Shown here one piece after another: positions 56,095 to 64,000 of a DNA stretch of 64,000 nucleotides. The translations under genes were made by a program, and so were the position numbers. The notes below the pieces were generated by a model. That model saw nothing but the letters and a program-made list of their open reading frames with translations. It was not told the origin of the DNA and did not search any database. This DNA is from Mesorhabditis belari (Eukaryota > Nematoda > Chromadorea > Rhabditida > Rhabditidae), in the NCBI GenBank assembly GCA_958450365.1, contig CAUEEP010000733.1, positions 1,116,001 through 1,180,000 on the forward strand, read 5' to 3'. Every line of letters begins with the position of its first letter. The first letter of the stretch is position 1.

Positions 56095-57047
56095 ATGATC
56101 TCTGCAAAGCTGCTAGCACTTCAAAACTATGATCTGGACAAGCAACGATACCGCTTGTCTATTTTTTTGTTGTCAACAATTGCTTATTCGATTGGAGCGA
56201 CGCTTTATATTGGTTTTCTGATTATTTATAACATGCAAGCCCTTCAAAGTGTACCAATTAATCATTGATTATTTAGTAATATTGCAGATCGATTAATCTC
56301 GTTCGGGTAAAGCGAAAGTTTTGATAAAAAAGTGTTCAAAATCTTTAGTGCTGACCAATCGCATGGCTCTACTAAACTAGAAGCATCAGATGATTTGTAA
56401 CTGAAAGGCTCAGAATCTCTTTATAAAGCCTTAAGTGATGAGTCGATGCATTACTCACAGTGTGATCTTGGATGGAGTTATCTCGAGACAACGAGTTCCT
56501 GTTATTTTTATCGAGTAATTAAATTAAGTAGCTAAAAGATAAGGATTTTTTTGGAATTTCACCGACAAGAAACGAGTTGAGTCAAGAGTTTTTTCATGGG
56601 AACAAGCTCAGCGAAACTGTGAGCAAATGAGCGCCAATCTAGTGTCGATACATTCCGTTGAAGAGCATCAGTTTCTCAATGGTTTCAATGTGCTGAATTT
56701 TTGGTAATGCTTTTTTTAGACCTAATTGTGGCTGAGGTTGATTCTCGAGAAGCGCTTTGTCAAATGCCTCATCAAGTTTGGATTGGATTGCGCTTTGTGA
56801 ATGGAACAAGGAGTTGGTCCGATGAGTCATCAGATGATTATGTGCCAAGAGATCAGCCTATCAATTTGTATTATACAGTTGGTTAAGCAGTTTTTAAAAA
56901 AAAAATATGCTTTAGTTGTGCAACGACGTTTTTCCCTGAGTTGATCGTAAACGCCGAAAGCCTTTCTTGAAGCGAGCATTGATTCCAACAACAGCCGTCA
57001 GTCGATACATTTGCAAGAAAAAAGCGAACTGGCTCGTTTTCAAGTTT
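56095..57047 (+). pseudogene. C-type lectin pseudogene (gene 2)
   Basis: It is paralogous to gene 1: ATG at 56095, membrane segment FLLSTIAYSIGATLYIGF, then CDLGWSYLETTSSCYFY (56436-56514), RNCEQMSANLVSIHSVEEH, VWIGLRFVNGTRSWSDESS and RYICKKK. Two defects were seen. The intron before NFTDKK ends TTTTTTTGG instead of AG (exon from 56555). The last exon has an in-frame TGA at LCNDVFP, before the final Cys of the fold. The stretch between the membrane exon and 56436 is not resolvable. A palindromic MITE follows at 57089. Confidence 0.7.
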
Positions 57048-57088
57048 TCTTATACAAGTGATTATCCCGTTTCACCAAGCGAGGGGAT

Positions 57089-57324
57089 ATACAGTATTGG
57101 ACAATGAAATATCATATTTGAAAAACGATCGTCACTTTCGCGCGTCTGTAACTCACTTGTCTTTGAGTTTAAACTATTAGTGTTATACATTTTCTGAAAG
57201 CTCTTTTCAAGGGCTACACAATGGTAATATTAATATTTAGAAATACGGTAAAGACAAGGGAGTTACAGACGCGCGAAAGTGACGAGCTTTTTTCAAATAT
57301 GATATTTCATTGTCCAGTAGTGTA
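57089..57324. mobile_element. Palindromic MITE family B, copy 3
   Basis: TACAGTATTGGACAATGAAA to TTTCATTGTCCAGTAGTGTA. It lies just after the lectin pseudogene. Confidence 0.9.
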
Positions 57325-58022
57325 CCCTACTGGGAGCGTAGTGAAATAGGAAAAAACCCTTTGAAGCTCTAGCGGAATCCATACTCCTTAAGCTGAGTAA
57401 TTCAACCTAAAGTGATCAAAATGACGAAAAATGTTTTACTGTTATAGTGCATACATATCAAAACCCTGTGCCAGAAGCCGCGCGATTACGTAAACATGAA
57501 AATTTGCATTTTTTTGGGCGCTCTCTGGAACACGATAGAAATTTTTCGAAATAACTGGGATTTTTTTACAAGGAAATTAATAAATTTGTTATTTATCAAT
57601 ATTTTTGCGATACCTCTTTGCTTTTTATTAGAAGAGATCTCAAGGCATCCTTTCGTATCAAAAGCACCAAAAATCGGCCAAGTAGGAAAAAAGTTTCTTT
57701 AATGTCGAAGTTGGGAAATCCTCAAAATGACCGAAACGAACACTCCTATTTCGAGTACTTGGGGGTTACTGTAACCAAAAACTAATATCGGATTCGAATC
57801 CCCGACCCGGAAAATCCCCGGATACAAATTTTCAGCTTAATCTGTCCATTGGGTTCACTAAATCTGGACCTGACCCACCTTTGGATCAGGTCGTCGCGAA
57901 TGTGTTAACTTTGATCAATTACCCGCTATATTGTTGAAATTTCAGTGTTGCAGATAACATTAAACAATAGGAAATTGCTCTAAGGGTCTTTTTTAACGTG
58001 AACGTAAAGCTGTTATTTTCAG
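57325..58022. other. Between lectin 2 and lectin 3; no exon resolved
   Basis: It should hold the first exon of lectin 3, but no membrane-segment exon like those of genes 1 and 2 was found. A B-box-like GGGGATTCGAATCC lies on the minus strand near 57790-57805 (a tRNA-like scrap). Confidence 0.4.
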
Positions 58023-59150
58023 GGAAACCTTGTCAGACAAGGTCACAGAAATGAAACACCATCAATTTTCTAGCTTCTGGAAATTTAATTCTTTAGAAAG
58101 GAGGACAGCGTTCATTACATTACAAATGAACTTAACAAGACCGACTCATCAACTGTGAGTGAATTGACTTGCTAATCATTTCAAATCATGTTCAAGGGCC
58201 GATGAGATTCAAAATGCTGTTGTTAATGCAGCCTATCAAAGCCATTGTTCCATTGATTGGAACTACTTTGCGGCAACGCATTCATGCTATTATTTTCAGG
58301 CAATTGAAAATTGGAAAGCTTAGACTAGAGAGCTCAATTTATAGACTTAGATGTTCCAGAAATGGGACCGATCTCGTCGCTTTACACGGAGCGAAGCCGA
58401 GGATCGTTGTCAACAAATGGGGGCACATCTCGTGTCCATTCACTCTCGGGAAGAGATGCTGTTTGTGAACGGTTTGAAACTTTTCTCTACGCGATAACTT
58501 GACTACAGAGTTGGTCATCACTCAAACAGTTGGCGTTGTTGAAAATACAATGAGTGACGATCCGCGGACTCCTTGCAAGTTGCCGCACCTGGTCTGGATA
58601 GGGTTACAGGGGGTGAAAGGGCAAAGAGAATGGTCAGATGGATCTCCTGACGATTATATACCTGCCGAAGGAAATCATTATCTTTACTGGGCGGTGAGTT
58701 GTCTTAAAATAGCTATCTTATACCTACCGCAAATACTGTAATAGTACCCCACGCCCCTCGTACAGTCGCGTAGTCGCAAAAGTTTTTTAGTATTTCATTT
58801 TTTTCAAAGCGCCCGTACTTTCAAAAAATACGTCTTTGGTAGGAAAAAATAGCCCTGAATTTCAGCTATTTTTTGATACCGAAGCGCGCATTGTAGCATA
58901 AAGCAGTGTCGAGAAAAACTGGCTCAAAGCTAGACTACCCAACACTTCGCACCGTCATTATGGGGGTGGGGTACTATTACAGTATTTACGGTATGTTATT
59001 TTATCTGACTTGCTACTGCTCACTTAACCCCTTTAGTTTTGCCATGATGTGATCGGAGATCCAGAACAAAAGAAGATTACTTTATATTTATTCCCACCGG
59101 CTCTCTGGGCATCGAAAATGGCACATTATATTTGTAAGAAGACATCGTAA
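58023..59150 (+). CDS. C-type lectin (gene 3)
   Basis: Exons 58023-58154, 58197-58299, 58351-58471, 58509-58693 and 59037-59150 keep phase. Lectin landmarks: HCSIDWNYFAATHSCYYF, AEDRCQQMGAHLVSIHS, HLVWIGLQG, REWSDGSPDDYIP and the end FCHDVIG to KMAHYICKKTS. All conserved Cys and the WIGL core are intact. Intron 2 begins GCAATT, so it would be a GC-AG intron. The first exon seen starts in mid-codon, so an upstream exon is missing. Unlike genes 1 and 2, no membrane segment was found, so it may be incomplete or secreted. The last intron carries a MITE. Confidence 0.72.
58725..58993. mobile_element. MITE with TACCG ends
   Basis: TACCGCAAATACTGTAATAG at the left and its near complement at the right; the next bases are CCCCAC and GTGGGG. 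Ends are similar in layout to 28780-28996. It is in the last intron of lectin gene 3. Confidence 0.75.
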
Positions 59151-60398
59151 AGGGTGTATAAACTTTTTGCTAGTTTTATTAACACCACTTGATCGCATTG
59201 GCTTTATGTTGCTGAAATTCAACTTCAACAAGCAAATTTTTTCGCTTTAGGCAGTTAAGCTCTTGTGTATCTGCATTTTATGTAGACAATATATTATATT
59301 TTTCAAAAAGTTTTATAAGACAACAAAAAATAAGAATAATATTAACACAAAACAATGATTAGAAGAATAATAGTGACTAGGAGATCGAGTACTTTCCAAT
59401 TTAGAAAGTAAAGAATTTCACGCTAATGAACAAGTAATAATTATGATATAAACATGAGAATCAACAATTCTTTCTTGAATTCCACTCAAACAGCGACAAC
59501 AATCGGGATGACTACTGGGATGACTACTGGGATGACTACCGGGATGACTACCGGGATGACAACCGGGATGACGACCGGGATGACTACTGGGATGACGACC
59601 GGGATGACTACTGGGATGACGACCGGGATGACTACTGGGATGACTACTGGGATGACAACCGGGAGGACGGCCGGGATGACAACCGGGATGACGACCGGGA
59701 TGACAACCGGGATGACTACCGGGATGATCCCACAGTGATTCTTTCGATTGCTAGCCATTTTGAGCCGCGCTCTCCCGCTTATTTTGTATTATCAGCTGAA
59801 AGTAATACAAAATAAGAAAATGAAATAACTTTAGTACTTTAATAAATAAAAATACAAAAAATAAAATTACTTGACTCATTCACGACATCATGGATCGCCG
59901 ATTACCCATGACTCTTACCGTACAATGAAGGTCAGAACTTTGTTTGAACTTGATATCTTTTCAACCACTCTTTAGATAAATGATACTTACGAGTGATGGT
60001 CTCAGCCCGAAGTCCAGAGCCGATATGAGACTATGGTGGCCTTATAGAACCGATCATGCTGATCACAAAATGTTAAATAACTTTTTCTATTAGTCATGCA
60101 AAGGTCGTTCTATAAGAGCAGCATAATCTCATATCGATTCTGAAATTCGAGTTGAGATCATTTCCTCGTTAGACATTTTCACACATTTTGATAATAAAAT
60201 TATTTCATTTTTTGGAATTAAAGCTTTTAGAGGGTGTAATATCCATATCTGTGTTTAGTTAGATAAAAGTAAAAAAAATTAAATCCAAAGAGTAGCAGGA
60301 TTAGACCGAGCGATAGAAATCAGATCGAAATTCATTTGAGATCGCAATCTCCTTCACTTCACTTTCCTCCACTTTCCAAATGAATCAGTCAATTCTTA
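59151..60398. other. Intergenic with a minisatellite
   Basis: No gene. It contains the array 59505-59727 and a weak inverted repeat near 60000-60170. Confidence 0.5.
59505..59727. repeat. 12-bp minisatellite, about 18 copies
   Basis: The unit GGGATGACTACT varies at two positions (C/T and T/A/G). Open frames of MTTG or VIPV repeats on either strand are artefacts of the 12-base period. Confidence 0.95.
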
Positions 60399-62473
60399 AT
60401 GAATTTTCGAACTTTCTTCGTCTTTTTTGTGTTTTTGCTTTCGATATTTGCTGAAAACGACTCAAATGGTACACTTTCGTCTCTTTAAACTTTACCAATT
60501 TGATTTAAATTCAAGATTTCTTTTAGAAACATTGATCGTTTTGAAAATTCCGTCAAGGCCCGCTCTAGATCAGCCAAATTCGGTACAAAACTTGTGTTCA
60601 TCTTTTCAAAACAAATTCAGAAATCGAGTCAATTTCAAAATGTTCGTGAGATGGGAATCTTTTTCTGTCAAATCCCAAAGAATGGGGCTACCATTATGAA
60701 GGTTGTGCTGTGTGATTTGTATCGATATTTTATCGGCATTTCGTTTAAACCTCAATTCACACATGATAAACAACTCAGGTCAGTGAAAAAAACGGTAAAG
60801 TGATCCAACATTTCTGCAGATTTTTAGTGAATGTCAATATCAACGCTGGTACAAAGACACAAAAAACAAGCACGAGCAATGGAAACGAAATGGGGAAGAG
60901 ACGAGATTGGCCATCATTCGTCATCCGTTCACTCGTTTCTTATCGCTTTATCGATATCTATGCGAGTGAGTTTTTAAGCAAGAAATCGATTTTCTTTTTA
61001 GACACATTAAAATGTGCGGAGCTAATCCGGACATTCACAAATTCACGCGAGATGTCTACACTTTGTTGAGCACAAGTAACATCGATGGAACGGCATTCAC
61101 AGACCGGGAAAAGGAAACAATTGAATATCATTCACAGCCACAGACATGGTAAGGTTTTGGTGAAGAATTTAGATTTAGAGATCAAGAGATCGGTTGATAA
61201 TATGGTTGTTGTGTATAAATTGAAAGCTGAACTTACCTGCTGAAAGCTGAAATACCTAAAATTTCTTTGCGTCTCTATCTACTATATATAAAGCAAAAGA
61301 GAAGTCTGTCTGTCTGTCACAGGCACTTTTCTCGACGCCCAGATCGAATTTCGAGATACAGCTTGTTTTCGTTCGATAAAAAATTCTATGTTGATTCCGC
61401 CCCCAAAAAATCAAGAAAATCCACCAAAGCAATTTTTTTAAAAAGTTCAAAAACTGCAAAACTAGCCGAGCCCAATGTTGCAAAACTAGCCGAGCCGAGC
61501 CCAACTTCCCCTCCGCGCGCAGATGGCTGAGTGGTTAGAAGGCGCGTCTCTCAAACGAGAGTTGGGAAAGAGTCCCCCTCAAAAAAAAATTAGTTTGGCT
61601 TTTCTTTACAAAATGGATTTTAACTGTTGGAAAGTCAATTTCGAGAGTTTTCTACTAGATATAAAGGGGAAGAGACATCCGTCTGTGCAAATAACATCAT
61701 GCGCAACATTTTCTACAACAAAGTTCTCGAATAAACTATATAAACTGGAAAAATTAACCCAATAGCCCTTTTTAAAGCTCCATGACCGCCAGCCACCGAT
61801 CTTTGATCTGGGTCATGGGGGGAGAGTGTTCCTAGGCCTTCGCGCGGTTCTGGAGATTCCCATATTTGGGATGAGCTAACTATAGGAATAGGTTTAAAAC
61901 AACTTGGATAAGTGAAATAAATGGATCGCCGACTACGCTCAGCCCCAACTATTCAGCAAGAAAAGCAGCGTTAGCCGAAAAGATTCCTGCTTACGAAGAC
62001 AATAGGATTTTCGATTGGCACAGGATTATAAATTTACGTGAGACCTCAAATCGCAGTAGTTTTCAGCTGCGTTAGCAGTCTTATAATCTTTAAAATACTA
62101 AGAACTTGCTCAAAGTGATATTTACTCATTTTTAGGTTCTGCAATTTAGCATCAAGTCGAAACCAGTTCCAACTAGTTCACAATGATGGTGATCGATTGA
62201 TGATGAGAAGCGAATTGCAGAAAGCTTTTGATGTAGCCAATGTGCCAAAACGTTTTGCTGATCAGGTTAGTGAAAATGGTCAAGTTCCTTGAATTCCTAT
62301 CTATTTCCTATTTATTCCAGGTTCTTTTTCACATTGTCTACTCGGATACATCACACTCAAATCATGACGAGACTCGCACCAAACAATTGAAAGTCGATAT
62401 GGAACAAAGTCCTCAAACAATGGAATATTTCAATGCTATCTATTACAAGGATTTTGAGTTGCTTGGTTATTAA
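60399..62473 (+). CDS. Carbohydrate sulfotransferase, nematode type (gene 1)
   Basis: Seven exons (60399-60468, 60527-60582, 60621-60778, 60828-60965, 61002-61148, 62136-62265, 62321-62473) keep phase and give 283 residues. An N-terminal hydrophobic signal or anchor (MNFRTFFVFFVFLLSIFA) targets the secretory path. The PAPS 5-prime phosphosulfate loop is FFCQIPKNGATIMK and the 3-prime phosphate site is LAIIRHPFTRFLSLYRYLC. A QPQTWFCN motif follows, matching the family-2 carbohydrate sulfotransferases expanded in nematodes. The enzyme would transfer sulfate from PAPS to a glycan in the Golgi. The length is near normal for the family. The 987-base intron 5 holds a tRNA-like fragment and unexplained sequence. 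Confidence 0.82.
61517..61575 (+). other. tRNA-Leu-like 5-prime fragment
   Basis: GATGGCTGAGTGGTTAGAAG is a Leu/Ser-type D arm with A box, and a hairpin CTCTCAAACGAGAG could be an anticodon arm with CAA. The T arm is not recognisable. Probably a tRNA pseudogene within intron 5 of sulfotransferase 1. Confidence 0.4.
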
Positions 62474-62554
62474 AAATAAAAGTTTGTGTAAGCTTTTGGT
62501 TTATAAATTTGTAAAAAGCTTCGTTTTATCGTCAAGTTTCCTACATGTGTTTGA

Positions 62555-62615
62555 TCCAATTGATTCTGAAATTGGAATCCAATTGATTCTGAAATTGGAA
62601 TCCAATTGATTCTGC
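62555..62615. repeat. 23-bp tandem repeat, about 2.7 copies
   Basis: Unit TCCAATTGATTCTGAAATTG plus GAA, downstream of sulfotransferase 1. Confidence 0.85.
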
Positions 62616-62934
62616 AAAAAAATTCACCTAGCTTAACCAGATAAAAGAACTGAAATTTTTTTGCGACGCGTGGCTGAATGCTCACGGTTTCTATGTCACT
62701 GTCAAATCAATGGAACCATTTGCATTCATAGTGGATAACTTGATTCACATCTTGAATACATTAGTTTTCGAAAGTTCTGTAAATTAAAAAAAACGTTTCC
62801 ATAATCGAAAGCGAAGAACAAAGATCCGCAGCATAAATGAAGAAAGATACGAATCGAAAAAACTCCTTCAGATCGACATCTCGTCCTTTCACTTCAACCA
62901 TTCATGGGAATTTCCGTCAACTAAAACCAAATCA

Positions 62935-64000
62935 ATGAGTCTCGTTTTTCACTTTTTCATTTCTCTCTTATTTTCTTTAACTTTTGCCAATGATGATAAG
63001 ACGAAAGGTAAATTATTTTGCTTTTTGCAAAGCGGGTTTAAGCGCTAGAAAGGTTAGGAATAGATCTTGTTACTGAAAAGTCATTTTAACAGAAATTTAA
63101 CAGAAGGAATAATCGAAGAAATCCCTCCACGACCAGCAATCGATCAGCCAAATTCGGTAAGAATCGATGTTTTCTTGATGTTTTCTTGATGTTTTCACAA
63201 TTTCAGAAATCGACGAGTCAACTCGAGAATGTTCGCGCAATGGGCATCTTCTTTTGTCAAATCCCGAAAAACGGGCAAACAATCATGAAGATTATCCTTT
63301 GTGATCTTTATCGTTATTTTAAGGGAATCCCATTCAAGATCTATTTTGGGCATGGAAAATCGCATAGGTAATTGGTTTTGAATTTAAAATAACTTATTAA
63401 AGTACTCAAAAACTTGTTTTTGGTGAATGCGAGAGTCGAAACTGGTACAAAGATCTCGTGGAAACGAAATTCAAAAGTGAAAAATGGCAAAGGAACACAG
63501 ATGAGACAAAAATCGCCGTCATTCGCCATCCAATGACCCGCTTTGTTTCTCTTTACATCTACTTCTGCGAGTGAGTTTTTTTTCATGAATCTCTTATTTT
63601 AGCATTCTTTCTTTTCAAAGTACAGTACTGGACAATGAAATATGATATTTGAAAAAAGATCGTCACTTTCGCACGTCTGTAACACCCCTTGTCTTTAAGT
63701 TTAAACTATTAGTGTTATACATTTTCTGAAAGCTCTTTTCAAGGGCTACACAATGGTAATATTAATATTTAGAATAACGGTAAAGACAATGGAGTTACAG
63801 ACGCGTGAAAGTGACGATCTTTTTTCAAATATCATATTTCATTGTCCAGTAGTGTAGCATTCTTTTTAGACGAATCAAAATTTGCGGCAATGAACCGAAT
63901 GTGCACAAATTTGCAAATGAAATTTACTCATTGTTGAGCACTCGATCTGTTCAAGGGACTTCTTTTGATCAAAATAAGAAAGAGATTGTTGAGTATCATG
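62935..64000 (+). CDS. Carbohydrate sulfotransferase, nematode type (gene 2, runs off window)
   Basis: Exons 62935-63007, 63104-63156, 63207-63367, 63424-63570 and 63870-64000 (partial) match gene 1 exon by exon in size and phase. Signal: SLVFHFFISLLFSLTFA. PAPS sites: FFCQIPKNGQTIMK and IAVIRHPMTRFVSLYIYFC are intact. The intron before exon 4 ends TTTTTGG rather than AG. Every other available AG breaks the frame, so this is either a GT-GG intron or a damaged site. Intron 4 carries a palindromic MITE just before the acceptor. Same function as gene 1; a tandem duplicate. Confidence 0.75.
63621..63856. mobile_element. Palindromic MITE family B, copy 4
   Basis: TACAGTACTGGACAATGAAA to TTTCATTGTCCAGTAGTGTA. 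Only 13 bases separate it from exon 5 of sulfotransferase 2, and AGCATTCTTT appears on both sides. Confidence 0.9.

Noticed and set aside
57496..57702. Membrane exon of lectin gene 3
   Set aside because: The frame is hydrophobic, but its sequence does not resemble the membrane segments of lectin genes 1 and 2, and no donor joins it in phase to 58023.
59454..59758. MTTG and VIPV repeat proteins
   Set aside because: Frames of the 12-bp array. Start and end sequences show no coding character.

Overview
The window looks like a piece of a rhabditid (clade V type) nematode genome. It is AT-rich. Its genes are cut into many small exons by introns mostly of 40-70 bases with GT donors and TTTTCAG or TTTTTAG acceptors. 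The gene families are typical nematode ones: a class T serpentine receptor, F-box proteins, a fatty-acid/retinol-binding-like secreted protein, Gly/Tyr-rich peptides of the NLP/caenacin kind, C-type lectins, family-2-type sulfotransferases and an EGF plus DEG/ENaC arrangement. The nematode telomere hexamer TTAGGC also occurs internally. Exon boundaries below were worked out by hand from frame, phase and splice motifs. No transcript or homology search was available.

Layout. 1-1516: 3-prime end of an aspartic protease with a mariner in its last intron. 3.5 kb: a two-EF-hand protein. 4.3-9.5 kb: repeats and dead mariners, then a small secreted-peptide gene on the minus strand. 11.4-12.2 kb: a terminal-inverted-repeat element carrying 20 telomeric hexamers. 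12.6-15.5 kb: two paralogous Ly-6/three-finger GPI-type proteins. 15.7-16.3 kb: a secreted Cys protein (minus). 17.3-19.1 kb: scrambled copies of a small Cys-rich secreted gene. 19.5-21.8 kb: a complete 9-exon serpentine receptor. 22.3-22.9 kb: two tiny genes. 23.0-27.5 kb: an 8-exon protein kinase (minus) with an unrecognised 500-residue tail. 28.3-34.4 kb: an 18-exon secreted, FAR-like protein (minus). 36.6-39.7 kb: an F-box gene whose only intron holds a minisatellite-bearing element.

40.0-52.2 kb is the most unusual part. Two Gly/Tyr-rich peptide genes are followed by two near-identical copies of a six-cysteine peptide gene. These copies lie on 997-bp inverted arms around a 2.1-kb spacer. 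The arms also carry the 3-prime end of a Gly/Tyr gene and part of a DEG/ENaC exon. The outer end of the right arm cuts an EGF exon of a neighbouring minus-strand gene, so an EGAS-like (EGF plus amiloride-sensitive channel) gene appears to be split and rearranged here. 54.1-59.2 kb: three tandem C-type lectins, the middle one a pseudogene. 60.4-64.0 kb: two tandem sulfotransferases, the second running off the window.

Mobile DNA is dense and mostly small: mariner relatives, DD37D (maT-like) elements, several palindromic MITE families (one with four copies, three of them inside introns) and tRNA-like fragments. Many sit in introns next to splice sites. The peptide, lectin, three-finger and sulfotransferase genes are tandem or inverted paralogues. 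With the TATA boxes upstream of the peptide genes, this suggests a fast-turning secreted-effector and surface-recognition neighbourhood. That last point is inference.
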